NCBI GenBank assembly: GCA_030148025.1
Contig: JASBUG010000044.1
Location: 1-64,000 of the forward strand
Direction: 5' to 3'
From: Flavobacteriaceae bacterium
GTDB lineage: Bacteria; Bacteroidota; Bacteroidia; Flavobacteriales; Flavobacteriaceae
DNA: 64,000 bases
In this document: positions 1 through 9,306 of the stretch, one piece after another
How the letters are laid out: each line of letters begins with the position of its first letter
Numbering within the stretch: the stretch's first letter is position 1
The notes under the pieces: model-generated
Told to the model about the DNA's origin: nothing
Database searches by the model: none
The model's input: only the letters and a program-made list of their open reading frames with translations
Position numbers and translations under genes: made by a program

Positions 1-1809
1 GGTTAAATAATATGTAAAGGTCTCGTTTAAATGATCCGTCGATATTAAACTATTGGCTTCTGTTAAATTAAAATCTGTAAATCCGTCTGTGTCATTATCA
101 CACTGACGTAAGGTTACCAGCGGTGTTACCACAGGACGAGGATTCACCACCAAATCAAAACTCGTAGTATCATAACAATCGGTATTTAACCTATTCTCTA
201 TCCTGGCATAAATGGTCTGAGGATTGCTGCTATTTTGAATGGGCGTAGTTATATCTGTACCCGCTAAACCAGCATCTGCCGCTCCCTGACTATTATAAAA
301 TGTTACTGCAAAATCTGCCAATAACTGCGTGCCTAATACCTCAGCTACTCGAGTAGACAGATCAAAGGTAACTATGCCATCAATATCACTACCACTTAAA
401 TCATCATCACATAACGCATAAGGAGCTACAACATTCGCTGTGGGCACTTGTTGTACCTCAATATTAAAACTCGCCACTTCAAAACAGGTTTGCGTAGCAT
501 CAGCAATTCTAACCCAAATTGTTTCGTACTGCAATGTATTACTATACGGAATTGTTAAAGGGTTCTGATTTGTTTCGGCATCGGTTTGATTAGCATGAAA
601 GCTAATTGGGAAATCTGCAGCAACTTGACTTCCTAATACCAGAGCTTCATTTGCTGTAAAGTCAAAAACCTCTATTAAATCACCATCCGTTTCACATATT
701 ACAATATTCTCTGGAGGAGCGTCAATAACTGGAGGTGTTGTAAATTCAATCTCTATTTCGTCTACTGCATTACATCCACCAGGGACTGTAGCTTCAACGC
801 CATATGTACCGTCTACCAAGGCATCGTATGTTGGACCCGTAGCTCCGGCAATTTCGCCACCGTTAAAGAACCATTTATATGTTGTTCCTGGCACTCCTAT
901 AGTAGCATCTAGAGTTACTGCAGTACCATCACATCCAGGATTTCCGCTGGCAACCGTATAATCATCTCCAAGATCGCCACCTATATTAAAACTTCCTGCT
1001 TCTAGAAAAATAGCAGAGTCCCAAGCAGAATCACCTTCATCTGCTACTACCAATTTTATTTCATAGGTGACATTTGGAGTTACAGTTGCCGTTGCTGTTA
1101 ACGCAACCGTTCTTCCTCCATAATTTGTATCGCCTACGTTATATCCTTCAAAAAAAGCTGTATTTGCTCTACATAGAGCTGCATCATTAATATTAGTGAC
1201 ACTTACTGGAGTTATTCCATCTGGTAATACTGCTAAATTGGTATATGTTGGTGCTCCTACTTCCCGTAATAAAAAAGCAAAACCATCTGCATAATTACAT
1301 TCAGTACTTCCATCGTACTCTTCAGATGCCATAATAAATCTAAAGCTAATCTCATCTACCAATGGTACAAAATCGAACTTGATATAAGTGGCATCGTACG
1401 TATCTGTAAACCTAGGGTTAGAAGCAAATTCCGCTTCTAAATCAGCATCTCCAGGTTGTCCGTTTTGAAAATCTGGATGTGGTGAACCGGGAGGAGAAGC
1501 AACAACAGTATTTCCAGCTTCATAGGCTCTTCCTGTAGTTAACACAACACCTTCAGCAAACGGAAATGTGCTTCCTGGAGGTCTTCTAAAAAAGCCATAA
1601 CTCTTAGTGTTTGTATCGGTTGGAGTGCCATTTACTTGAAAGGAAAAATTATTTACGGTTGTACAGGTGCTAGAAATTAAAACGTCTTCTACTAATTGTT
1701 CAGGACCAAAACTAGATTCTGGGTCTGTAGCATCATTAATACTCAGTATTTGTCCGTATCCTTCTATTGCAAAACACAATATAAAGGCAAATTGCAAGAT
1801 TCTTTTCAC
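1..1809 (-). CDS. Choice-of-anchor L domain surface protein, 3' part missing
   Basis: The reading frame stays open from a GTG at 1809 to the left edge, giving 603 residues with no stop. An in-frame TAA lies 15 bases upstream of the GTG, so no longer start exists. The product begins with a signal peptide (MKRILQFAFILCFAIEGYGQ). Residues about 30-230 look like a choice-of-anchor L domain (LVEDVLISSTC, GVVLTTGRAYE, FRFIMASEEYDG). An Ig/PKD-like repeat follows, and then two or more repeats of about 90 residues of the form found in large Flavobacteriia surface proteins (ICETDGDLIEVFDF, ALCDDDLSGSDIDG). In this family such proteins usually end in a type B type IX secretion sorting domain, which would lie outside the window; this is inference. 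It probably acts as an exported adhesin or matrix protein. A divergent promoter region separates it from the nfu gene. Confidence 0.8.
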   Translation of the reverse strand, partial: MKRILQFAFILCFAIEGYGQILSINDATDPESSFGPEQLVEDVLISSTCTTVNNFSFQVNGTPTDTNTKSYGFFRRPPGSTFPFAEGVVLTTGRAYEAGNTVVASPPGSPHPDFQNGQPGDADLEAEFASNPRFTDTYDATYIKFDFVPLVDEISFRFIMASEEYDGSTECNYADGFAFLLREVGAPTYTNLAVLPDGITPVSVTNINDAALCRANTAFFEGYNVGDTNYGGRTVALTATATVTPNVTYEIKLVVADEGDSAWDSAIFLEAGSFNIGGDLGDDYTVASGNPGCDGTAVTLDATIGVPGTTYKWFFNGGEIAGATGPTYDALVDGTYGVEATVPGGCNAVDEIEIEFTTPPVIDAPPENIVICETDGDLIEVFDFTANEALVLGSQVAADFPISFHANQTDAETNQNPLTIPYSNTLQYETIWVRIADATQTCFEVASFNIEVQQVPTANVVAPYALCDDDLSGSDIDGIVTFDLSTRVAEVLGTQLLADFAVTFYNSQGAADAGLAGTDITTPIQNSSNPQTIYARIENRLNTDCYDTTSFDLVVNPRPVVTPLVTLRQCDNDTDGFTDFNLTEANSLISTDHLNETFTYYLT

Positions 1810-1832
1810 AGCGAAATAAGGTTAATGTATTC

Positions 1833-1840
1833 CAAATATA
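1833..1840 (-). promoter_or_regulatory. Bacteroidota -7 box for the left-edge surface protein
   Basis: On the minus strand the box reads TATATTTG, a perfect TAnnTTTG. It lies 23 bases upstream of the GTG start at 1809. No TTG was found at the expected -33 distance, so the call rests on the -7 box alone. Confidence 0.45.
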
Positions 1841-1864
1841 TACATAACTCCTTGTTTCTTTTAT

Positions 1865-1872
1865 TATTTTTG
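1865..1872 (+). promoter_or_regulatory. Bacteroidota -7 box for nfu
   Basis: TATTTTTG matches TAnnTTTG and ends 15 bases before the ATG at 1888. Because it would start transcription after 1872, it argues against using the longer upstream reading frame that opens at 1696. No -33 TTG was seen at 19-21 bases. Confidence 0.4.
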
Positions 1873-1887
1873 CAAAAAATAGTTGTA

Positions 1888-2790
1888 ATGAAAAAAATTG
1901 AGGTTTCAATACAGGAAACAAACAACCCAACAATTATAAAATTTGAAACTACTTCCTTTTTAACAAAGTACGAGAGTTTTGAGTTTAACAATATAGACGA
2001 GGCTAAAGCTTCACCTCTTGCCCAACAGTTATTTTATTTACCATTTGTAAAGAAAATATACATTTCTAGCAATTTTATAGCCATTGAACGATTTAATATT
2101 GTTGAATGGAAAGATGTGCAAAATGAAGTAAAAGAACAAATTCAAAACTATTTAAACGAGGGAGGCATTGTTGTAGAGTCGGCTGAAACACCCAAAAAAA
2201 CAGCAGTGACCATTTATGCAGAAAGCACCCCTAATCCTGCGGTTTTAAAATTTGTAGCTAACAAAAATTTAACCCCTTTTATGTTAGAGTACACTTCTAT
2301 AGACGAAGCTAAATCATCTCCTTTTGCCACAGAACTCTTTCATTTTCCATTTGTGAAAAATGTATTTATAGATAAGAACTATGTGTCTATAACAAAGTAT
2401 GACATAGCAGAGTGGAACGACATCACTATAGAGTTGAGAGAATTTATTAAAAGCTATGTTGAAAACGGAAAAGACATTGTATTAGACAATGCTCCAGAAC
2501 TTAAGAAAAATACAGAAGCAGCGAAAGAAACTGAATTTGAATCACTTGATGATACTTCAAAAGAAATTGTAAATATTCTTGAAGAGTATGTTAAGCCTGC
2601 CGTTGCAAGTGACGGAGGAAATATTCAATTTGATTCTTACGATGAGAATACAAAACGCGTTCGTGTAATTTTACAAGGTGCTTGTAGTGGTTGTCCGTCG
2701 TCAACCTTTACATTAAAAAATGGTATTGAAAATATGCTAAAGGAAATGCTTAAAGGTAAAGTTGAAACGGTTGAGGCCATAAACGGATAG
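1888..2790 (+). CDS. Nfu/NifU-type iron-sulfur scaffold with duplicated N domain
   Basis: The 300-residue protein carries two consecutive copies of the Nfu N-terminal domain, residues about 2-100 and 108-200. Each copy has the pattern F..Y.S.DEAK.SP.A..LF..PFVK and an EWxD segment. The C-terminal NifU domain at about 225-300 has the cluster-binding motif GACSGCPSS. Family members assemble and pass Fe-S clusters to target proteins in the cytoplasm. The frame is open upstream to 1696, but the ATG at 1888 ([10 protein letters not shown]) fits the domain start, lies just after a -7 box, and avoids overlap with the divergent gene. Most Nfu proteins have one N domain, so the duplication is notable. 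A strong terminator follows. Confidence 0.93.
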   Translation: MKKIEVSIQETNNPTIIKFETTSFLTKYESFEFNNIDEAKASPLAQQLFYLPFVKKIYISSNFIAIERFNIVEWKDVQNEVKEQIQNYLNEGGIVVESAETPKKTAVTIYAESTPNPAVLKFVANKNLTPFMLEYTSIDEAKSSPFATELFHFPFVKNVFIDKNYVSITKYDIAEWNDITIELREFIKSYVENGKDIVLDNAPELKKNTEAAKETEFESLDDTSKEIVNILEEYVKPAVASDGGNIQFDSYDENTKRVRVILQGACSGCPSSTFTLKNGIENMLKEMLKGKVETVEAING

Positions 2791-2814
2791 ATCTTTTTAA
2801 AACAATATTTTATA

Positions 2815-2843
2815 AAGCGTTCAAAATAATTGAACGCTTTTTT
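2815..2843 (+). terminator. Rho-independent terminator after nfu
   Basis: A perfect 10-base stem (AAGCGTTCAA / TTGAACGCTT) with the loop AATAA is followed by a run of T. It lies 24 bases after the nfu stop codon. Confidence 0.85.
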
Positions 2844-2857
2844 ATTTCCATTTTCCG

Positions 2858-2865
2858 TATTTTTG
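2858..2865 (+). promoter_or_regulatory. Bacteroidota -7 box before the DUF255 lipoprotein
   Basis: TATTTTTG matches TAnnTTTG but ends only 5 bases before the ATG at 2871. If it is used, the message would be almost leaderless. It lies directly behind the nfu terminator. Confidence 0.35.
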
Positions 2866-2870
2866 GACTT

Positions 2871-4982
2871 ATGCATACACGTATATTTTTCTTTTTACTA
2901 ATAACTATTACACTTTTAAGTTGTAAGAGTGAAACTTCGGAACAAATGACTCATGAATTTACTAATGATCTGATCAATGAAACTAGTCCGTATCTGCTTC
3001 AACATGCTCATAATCCAGTGAATTGGAAACCTTGGAATGATGGCACTTTAAAAGAAGCCAAGGAAAAAAACAAGCTTATTTTAATAAGTATTGGTTATGC
3101 TGCGTGTCATTGGTGTCATGTTATGGAGCGTGAGAGTTTTGAAGATTCATTGGTGGCCAAAATAATGAATGATAACTTTATTAACATTAAAGTTGATAGA
3201 GAAGAACGTCCAGATGTAGATCAAGTATACATGAATGCTGTTCAATTAATTACTGGCGGTGGTGGCTGGCCATTAAATGCTATTGCACTTCCAGATGGAC
3301 GACCTGTTTGGGGTGGTACTTATTTTAAAAAAGAGCAATGGATTAGAGTTTTAAACCAGATCTCTGAGGTTTATAGAGACACTCCAGAAAAATTGGTAGA
3401 ATATGCTGATAAACTTGAAGAAGGTATCAAATCGCTAGACATTGTATCATTAAATACTAATGAGGCTAATTTTGAACAAGCGTTTATTACTGAAGCTATT
3501 TCTAAATGGTCTAAAAACTTTGACAATGATAAAGGAGGCATCAATAGGGCGCCAAAATTTATGATGCCAAATAACCTTCATTTTTTACTTCGAGAAGCCT
3601 ACCAGAATAATGACGAAGAACTTCAAGAATATGTAAACCTAAGCTTAACCAAAATTGCATACGGTGGTGTATACGATCAAATTGGTGGTGGTTTTTCACG
3701 CTATGCTGTAGATACAAAATGGCATGTGCCTCACTTTGAGAAAATGCTTTATGACAACGCACAACTAGTAAGTTTATATAGTGATGCCTATCTCATCACA
3801 AAAAACCCATTGTATAAATCTGTGGTGTATGAAACCCTTGAATTTGTTGAACGTGAATTAACAAATACTGATGGTACATTTTACTCATCATTAGATGCCG
3901 ATAGTGATACCGAAGATGGAGAACTAGAAGAAGGGGCTTATTATGTTTGGACAAAACCTGAGCTGCAATCTTTATTAAAAGAAGATTATGTCATTTTTGA
4001 AGATTATTTTAATATTAATGACTATGGCTTTTGGGAACATGATAACTATGTTTTAATAAGAGACAAGTCTGATACAGAAATTGCGAACGATCATGGTCTT
4101 GATCAAAACGAATTATCTAAAAAATTGGCAAAATGGAAGTTATTACTTCTAGAGGAAAGAGCAAAAAGATCACGTCCTAGATTGGATGATAAGGTTCTCA
4201 CCTCATGGAATGCCTTAATGATAAAAGGTTATGCTGATGCTTATCGTGTATTTAACGACTCTAAATTTTTGGATAGCGCCATTAAAAATGGGAATTTCAT
4301 AATAAATAAACAGATTAAGGAAGACGGCGGACTTTACCATAATTACAAAGTAGGTAAGAGCACCATTAATGGTTATTTGGAAGATTATGCTGCAACCATA
4401 GAGGCTTTTATTTCGCTATATGAAAATTCTTTGGATGAAAAATGGTTGACAAACGCTAGAAATTTAACAAACTATGCTTTTGATCATTTCTTTGATGATG
4501 TCAATAAAATGTTCTTTTTCACTTCAAATGAAGATACATCTTTAGTTACTAGAAATGTTGAATATCGTGACAATGTTATTCCTGCCAGCAATTCTATAAT
4601 GGCTAAAAATTTGTTTAAGTTATCGCATTTCTTTGACAATGAAGCCTATGCTAAAACTGCAAAATCGATGCTTAATAATGTCACTCCAGAAATAACACAG
4701 TATCCCTCTGGGTTTTCAAATTGGCTAGATCTTATGCTTAATTATACCAATAAATACTATGAGGTTGCTATTGTTGGTAAAGATGCTCATGAAAAAATTA
4801 AAACTCTTAATCAAACCTATTTACCAAACATAATGCTAATAGGAAGCACTTCAGAGAATGAGCTTCCTTTATTAAAGAATAGGTATGTTGAAGATGAAAC
4901 ATTTATTTATGTATGTGTTAATAAAGCTTGTAAATTACCTGTTTCAGAAGTTGATAAAGCTATTATGCTTATTAAGGAATAG
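2871..4982 (+). CDS. DUF255/YyaL-type thioredoxin-domain lipoprotein
   Basis: The 703-residue protein starts with a lipoprotein signal (lipobox LLSC, Cys18). The YyaL/SPATA20 family thioredoxin-like domain occupies about residues 30-190, with the hallmark [16 protein letters not shown]. The rest is an (alpha/alpha)6-barrel-like region resembling glycosidase or N-acylglucosamine epimerase folds ([52 protein letters not shown]). The biochemical role of the family is not established. Homologues are usually cytoplasmic, so the lipoprotein signal implies an envelope location here. The DUF1304 gene follows 2 bases after the stop, which points to one transcript. Length is normal for the family. Confidence 0.9.
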   Translation: MHTRIFFFLLITITLLSCKSETSEQMTHEFTNDLINETSPYLLQHAHNPVNWKPWNDGTLKEAKEKNKLILISIGYAACHWCHVMERESFEDSLVAKIMNDNFINIKVDREERPDVDQVYMNAVQLITGGGGWPLNAIALPDGRPVWGGTYFKKEQWIRVLNQISEVYRDTPEKLVEYADKLEEGIKSLDIVSLNTNEANFEQAFITEAISKWSKNFDNDKGGINRAPKFMMPNNLHFLLREAYQNNDEELQEYVNLSLTKIAYGGVYDQIGGGFSRYAVDTKWHVPHFEKMLYDNAQLVSLYSDAYLITKNPLYKSVVYETLEFVERELTNTDGTFYSSLDADSDTEDGELEEGAYYVWTKPELQSLLKEDYVIFEDYFNINDYGFWEHDNYVLIRDKSDTEIANDHGLDQNELSKKLAKWKLLLLEERAKRSRPRLDDKVLTSWNALMIKGYADAYRVFNDSKFLDSAIKNGNFIINKQIKEDGGLYHNYKVGKSTINGYLEDYAATIEAFISLYENSLDEKWLTNARNLTNYAFDHFFDDVNKMFFFTSNEDTSLVTRNVEYRDNVIPASNSIMAKNLFKLSHFFDNEAYAKTAKSMLNNVTPEITQYPSGFSNWLDLMLNYTNKYYEVAIVGKDAHEKIKTLNQTYLPNIMLIGSTSENELPLLKNRYVEDETFIYVCVNKACKLPVSEVDKAIMLIKE

Positions 4983-4984
4983 CC

Positions 4985-5341
4985 ATGAATACTGTTGCAA
5001 TCATATTAACATCAATCGTTATAATAGAGCATTTTTACTTTTTGATTCTTGAAATGTTTTTATGGACAACACCTAAAGGAATCAAAGCTTTTGGTTTAAA
5101 ATCAAAACAGTTTGCAGAAGACACAAAGGTTTTAGCTGCCAATCAGGGGCTTTACAATGGGTTTTTATCAGGAGGATTATTATATGCTCTTATTAACAAC
5201 AATTTTAATTTCATTCTTTTTTTCTTGATTTGTGTGACCATTGCTGGAGTTTATGGGTCGTATAGTACAAGAAAGGTCAAACTATTTTACATTCAAGCTG
5301 TTCCAGCTATTTTAGCTATTATAGCGCTCCTTTTTCTTTAA
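4985..5341 (+). CDS. DUF1304 family membrane protein
   Basis: This 118-residue hydrophobic protein shows the DUF1304 pattern: an N-terminal helix with IEHFYFLILEMFLW, then the AANQGLYNGFL segment, and four predicted membrane helices in total. It begins 2 bases after the preceding stop and is followed 18 bases later by an MscS gene, so it sits in the middle of a short operon. No function is established for the family. Confidence 0.85.
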   Translation: MNTVAIILTSIVIIEHFYFLILEMFLWTTPKGIKAFGLKSKQFAEDTKVLAANQGLYNGFLSGGLLYALINNNFNFILFFLICVTIAGVYGSYSTRKVKLFYIQAVPAILAIIALLFL

Positions 5342-5359
5342 TAACTTTAAATTAAAATT

Positions 5360-6163
5360 ATGGAATACCTTAACAACATTTGGGAACTAATTATTGAATA
5401 TTCTCCAAAAATTATAACTGCCTTAGTAATTTTAATTATTGGGCTCTTCATTATTGGTCTTTTAACTAAAATGACCAAACGAATAATGAAGAAGCAAAAC
5501 GTAGATGAAACGCTTCAAAAATTTCTTTCTAATCTTTTAGGATGGACTTTAAAAGTTTTGCTTTTTGTAATGGTCGCTGCAAAATTAGGTGTTGAAACAA
5601 CCTCATTTGCTGCTATAATTGGTGCCGCTGGTTTAGCTATAGGTTTAGCATTACAAGGCTCGCTTTCTAATTTTGCAGGTGGTGCACTTATTATGATATT
5701 CAAGCCTTTTAAAGTTGGTGATTTAATAGAAGCCCAAGGAGAGTTGGGTGTTGTAAAAGAAATTCAAATTTTTACAACTTTGATCAACACACCTACAAAT
5801 AAGCTTGTAATCATTCCTAATGGAGCGCTATCTAACGGAAATATCACTAATTACTCTACAGAAGGTAAATTAAGAGTAGACCTTACTATTGGTGTTAGCT
5901 ACGATGCAGATATTAAACAAACTAAAGATGTATTAATGACTGTTTTGACTTCAAATACTAAGGTGTTAAGTGATCCTGCCCCAACAGTAAATGTATCTGA
6001 ATTGGCAGATAGCTCTGTAAACTTTGCCGTTAGACCTTGGTCTTCTGTAGAAAATTATTGGGATGTATATTTTGGCATTACAGAAGAATGTAAACTAGCA
6101 TTAGACAATGCTGGTATTGAAATACCATATCCGCACACTGTTGAAATTAAAAAAGATGCTTAA
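5360..6163 (+). CDS. Small-conductance mechanosensitive channel (MscS family)
   Basis: The 267-residue inner-membrane protein has three N-terminal membrane segments. The third is the glycine- and alanine-rich pore helix (GAAGLAIGLALQGSLSNFA) and leads into the MscS beta domain (FKPFKVGDLIE, VVIPNGALSNGNITNYS). The C-terminal alpha/beta domain has the usual length. It opens under membrane tension and releases solutes during hypo-osmotic shock. Its 3' end overlaps the end of convergent tsaB by 4 bases, with no terminator hairpin visible between them. Confidence 0.93.
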   Translation: MEYLNNIWELIIEYSPKIITALVILIIGLFIIGLLTKMTKRIMKKQNVDETLQKFLSNLLGWTLKVLLFVMVAAKLGVETTSFAAIIGAAGLAIGLALQGSLSNFAGGALIMIFKPFKVGDLIEAQGELGVVKEIQIFTTLINTPTNKLVIIPNGALSNGNITNYSTEGKLRVDLTIGVSYDADIKQTKDVLMTVLTSNTKVLSDPAPTVNVSELADSSVNFAVRPWSSVENYWDVYFGITEECKLALDNAGIEIPYPHTVEIKKDA

Positions 6164-6834
6164 ATCTTTTTCGATTTAATTGCTATAAAATCTTTTAAAT
6201 AATACGGTTCAAAATAGGCGACATCTTCAATGTCGCTTTTTTTATACTTTTCAAACGCCAATTTACTCATATCATTAGCTGATGGCAGTTTGTCTTCAAT
6301 AAACACAGCATTAGAATGATTTATAAGGTGTTTTGTTTTTTCTACTCCACTCCCTATAAAAAATACGTTGCCTGCATCTAAATATGCTTTAAAAGAGCTC
6401 TCATCTAATATTTCTGCTTGTGTTTCTCTTATTTGATTATAATTAGCATCAAACACTGCAGAATACACTTCCATTCTTCTGGCATCAAGCATTGGCACAA
6501 TAACCGCGTGTTTCTCGTTAATTTGTTGCGCTAGCACCTCTAAAGTAGGAATAGCAATTAATGGAATGTTTAAAGCATAACACAATCCCTTTGCTGCAGA
6601 AACACCTATTCTTAGTCCTGTGTAAGATCCAGGGCCTTTACTAATGGCAACAGCATGTAGATCTTTAATCGAGATATTTGCCTCTTTTAAAACCTCATCA
6701 ATATACACATGCAACCTCTCTGCATGCGAATAATTATTATTATAATCTTCTTTTAAAACAAAAGTCTCTCCTTCTTTAGAAAGAGAGACTGAGCAATTTG
6801 TAGTTGCTGTTTCTATGTTAAGTATGTATGTCAA
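6160..6834 (-). CDS. tsaB: TsaB, tRNA t6A threonylcarbamoyladenosine biosynthesis protein
   Basis: The 224-residue ASKHA-fold protein begins ILNIETATTNCSVSL and contains the SKGPGSYTGLRIGVSAAKGL segment diagnostic of TsaB. TsaB is a scaffold partner of TsaD and TsaE in making t6A at position 37 of ANN-decoding tRNAs in the cytoplasm. The gene begins 2 bases after the stop of the TolC gene, so it is probably read at the end of the efflux operon, an otherwise unrelated set of genes. Confidence 0.95.
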   Translation of the reverse strand: MTYILNIETATTNCSVSLSKEGETFVLKEDYNNNYSHAERLHVYIDEVLKEANISIKDLHAVAISKGPGSYTGLRIGVSAAKGLCYALNIPLIAIPTLEVLAQQINEKHAVIVPMLDARRMEVYSAVFDANYNQIRETQAEILDESSFKAYLDAGNVFFIGSGVEKTKHLINHSNAVFIEDKLPSANDMSKLAFEKYKKSDIEDVAYFEPYYLKDFIAIKSKKI

Positions 6835-6836
6835 CT

Positions 6837-8168
6837 TTACAAGGTAATTTTCTTTCCGATGTAAAAGTCTAAAATTTTTGTTTTAAAAACAAAATCATAC
6901 TTAGCGTTTATTAAAGACGATTGCGCATTTATTAATCGTATTCTTGCTTGTTCAAGGTCGAAAGAATTCATAGACCCTAAATTATAACGGTCTTGAGAGT
7001 TACTAAATGCCAACTCTTGAGATTCTAACGATTTTTGCGCCGCTATATATGTTTTAAGAGCTGCTTGAGCATCTGTAAAAGCTCTTTGAATTACTGATTC
7101 TAAATTTAACTTTGCCTGTTGTAGGTCTAGCTTAGAATTCTCCTCAGATATTTTTGATTTAGCTACAGATGTTTTGTTCTGAAATCTTGAGAAAATAGGT
7201 ATTCCAACACTTAAACTAAAACTATGCCCTTTATTATCATTTAACTGCTGAAATAAAGCGTCCTCATTCTGAGTTAAATTTGAATAGAATGCATTTGTTC
7301 CAAATCCATAACTAAAATTTACAGAAGGCAGATAACCACTTTCAGAGATCTTAGTATTTAACTGAGATACTTCTATATTCTTTTTTGCAACTTTAATTTC
7401 ATTTCTATTCTCCATTGCATAATTCAATATAGGCTTAATGTCTTTATACATTAATAAAGCTGCTGGTTTATCTACTTCAATAATTTCAACATTAAATCCA
7501 TCATATGGTATTTGTAATAATTGGGATAATGAAAGTAATGCTAAGTTGAAATTATTTTCTGCTACAGTTAACCTTTGAATATCACTACTTAATGTAGCTT
7601 CTGCATCATAAATATTTGCTCTTGGCTGTGTGCCGGCTTCAACCAAATCTTTTGTTTGATTTACTTGCTTCTGAGAAAATTCCACCTGAGCTTTAGCAGT
7701 TTCTAAGTTTTCTTTATTAAACAATACATTAAGATAAGCATTTACCACATTTAAAGAAATGTCATCTCTAATATTATTAAGCCTTAATTTATTTGTTTCT
7801 AAATTTAATTCGGCTAAATCACGTTGGTAAATATTTCTGAATCCGTTAAAAACACTTTGAGATACTCCTAAGCTAACGCCTGTTGAATGACTTGTTCTAT
7901 CTACAAACGATCCTGTAAATACTTGAGATTGCCCTAAGCTCATACTTTGAGAAAGACTAGCGTTTACAGATGGTAAAAAATTTCCTTTAGCTCCTTTTAT
8001 ATCTTCCTCATTTATTTTCAAAGTATTTTCTCCCCTAACAACAGTGATGTTATTTTCTAATGCATGTGTAACGCATTCTTGAAGTGTCCAAACTTTGTTT
8101 TGAGCTGTTGAAATAACACCAACAAAAAGTGCAACAACAGTTACTATTTGTTTTATATATAATCGCAT
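6837..8168 (-). CDS. TolC-family outer-membrane efflux protein
   Basis: The 443-residue protein has a signal peptide ending near VISTAQ and two OEP repeats rich in long coiled-coil helices (SLNVVNAYLNVLFNKENLETAKAQ in repeat 1, with a matching RYNLGSMNSFDLEQARIRL in repeat 2). Family members form a trimeric outer-membrane channel and periplasmic tunnel. It follows the adaptor gene by 4 bases and completes a MacAB-TolC-like pump encoded by the same operon. Substrate is unknown. Confidence 0.93.
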   Translation of the reverse strand: MRLYIKQIVTVVALFVGVISTAQNKVWTLQECVTHALENNITVVRGENTLKINEEDIKGAKGNFLPSVNASLSQSMSLGQSQVFTGSFVDRTSHSTGVSLGVSQSVFNGFRNIYQRDLAELNLETNKLRLNNIRDDISLNVVNAYLNVLFNKENLETAKAQVEFSQKQVNQTKDLVEAGTQPRANIYDAEATLSSDIQRLTVAENNFNLALLSLSQLLQIPYDGFNVEIIEVDKPAALLMYKDIKPILNYAMENRNEIKVAKKNIEVSQLNTKISESGYLPSVNFSYGFGTNAFYSNLTQNEDALFQQLNDNKGHSFSLSVGIPIFSRFQNKTSVAKSKISEENSKLDLQQAKLNLESVIQRAFTDAQAALKTYIAAQKSLESQELAFSNSQDRYNLGSMNSFDLEQARIRLINAQSSLINAKYDFVFKTKILDFYIGKKITL

Positions 8169-8172
8169 ATTA

Positions 8173-9288
8173 TTAATCTTCGTCGTCGTTATTATCTTCT
8201 TTAGCTTTATTCCAAACCTTTATTTTATCGCCTTCTTTAACGCCTTCTAGAATTTCAATGTTGATACCATCAGAGATTCCTGTTTCAACATCTACTTTTT
8301 TAAACTTTCCGTCTTCTTGCTGAATTTCAACAAATGGTTCTTCTGTAATTCTGTTAAACTGTAATAATGATTCTTTAATTACTAAAACACTATCCTTGCT
8401 TTCAATTTCAATTTCAGCATTTGCACTATATCCAGCTCTAATTTTTGTAGACGGCTCTACAGTTACATCAGCTTTAATAGTAAACTGTACTGCACCACTT
8501 TCTTCTACTCCTTTAGGAGCTACAAAGGTTAATTTTGCAGGAAATTCTTTTTCATTAATTGCTCCTAAAATTACTTTAATATCGATTCCTTCATCGATCT
8601 TCCCAACTTCAGCTTCATCAACTTTCCCTTCAAAAATCATTTTACTCATATCTGCAATAGTTGCTATGGTAGTTCCTGCATTGAAATTATTACTTTGAAT
8701 TACCTGATCTCCTTCACGAACTGGAATTTGTAAAATAGTTCCTGGTATTTGTGCAATAATATTTGTGTTTGCAGAACTTCCGCCAGATAATGATCCTTGA
8801 CGAATAATCTGATAATCATTTTGAGCTTGTGCTAAGTTTTCATTAGCCTGATTCAACGATAATTCACTATTCTCAAAGTCTTGTTTAGAGATTACTCCTT
8901 TTTCAAAAAGTGCCTTATTTCTATTAAATAATACTTGTGCATTATCTTTAGATAATTGTGCTGTTTTAATTCTACTTCTAGCGCTTACCAAACTTTGCTC
9001 GTTTGGTACTACTCTAATTTTAGCAATAAGATCGCCCTTTCTAACAATATCTCCCTCTTCTACTAAAATCTCATCTACGATACCAGATACTTGAGGCTTT
9101 AATTCTATTTCTTCTTCTGGGTTTAACTTACCAGTAGCGACCACTTTTCTATCTATTGAAGTATGAAATGGCTCTTCTACTTTATAATCTACTACCGCTT
9201 CAGAGTTAGAATCTTTAAAATATTTTAATACAAATAGGAGTAATACTACTAATACTATTCCAATAATAATTTTTACTGATTTTTTCAT
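8173..9288 (-). CDS. HlyD/MacA-type periplasmic adaptor subunit
   Basis: The 371-residue protein has an N-terminal membrane anchor (IIIGIVLVVLLLFVLKYF), then a split biotinyl-lipoyl-like domain (GKLNPEEEIELKPQVSG and QIPGTILQIPVREGDQVI) around a coiled-coil hairpin at about residues 100-165. Beta-barrel and membrane-proximal domains follow. It should bridge the two ABC permeases and the TolC channel. It ends in an acidic tail (KEDNNDDED). It is the fourth gene of the operon, 18 bases after the second permease. Confidence 0.93.
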   Translation of the reverse strand: MKKSVKIIIGIVLVVLLLFVLKYFKDSNSEAVVDYKVEEPFHTSIDRKVVATGKLNPEEEIELKPQVSGIVDEILVEEGDIVRKGDLIAKIRVVPNEQSLVSARSRIKTAQLSKDNAQVLFNRNKALFEKGVISKQDFENSELSLNQANENLAQAQNDYQIIRQGSLSGGSSANTNIIAQIPGTILQIPVREGDQVIQSNNFNAGTTIATIADMSKMIFEGKVDEAEVGKIDEGIDIKVILGAINEKEFPAKLTFVAPKGVEESGAVQFTIKADVTVEPSTKIRAGYSANAEIEIESKDSVLVIKESLLQFNRITEEPFVEIQQEDGKFKKVDVETGISDGINIEILEGVKEGDKIKVWNKAKEDNNDDED

Positions 9289-9306
9289 TTTTTACTTGTT
9301 GGTTTT

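Noticed and set aside
1736..1991. Two minus-strand frames in the divergent gap between the left-edge gene and nfu
   Set aside because: They overlap both real genes and the promoter boxes and match no family.
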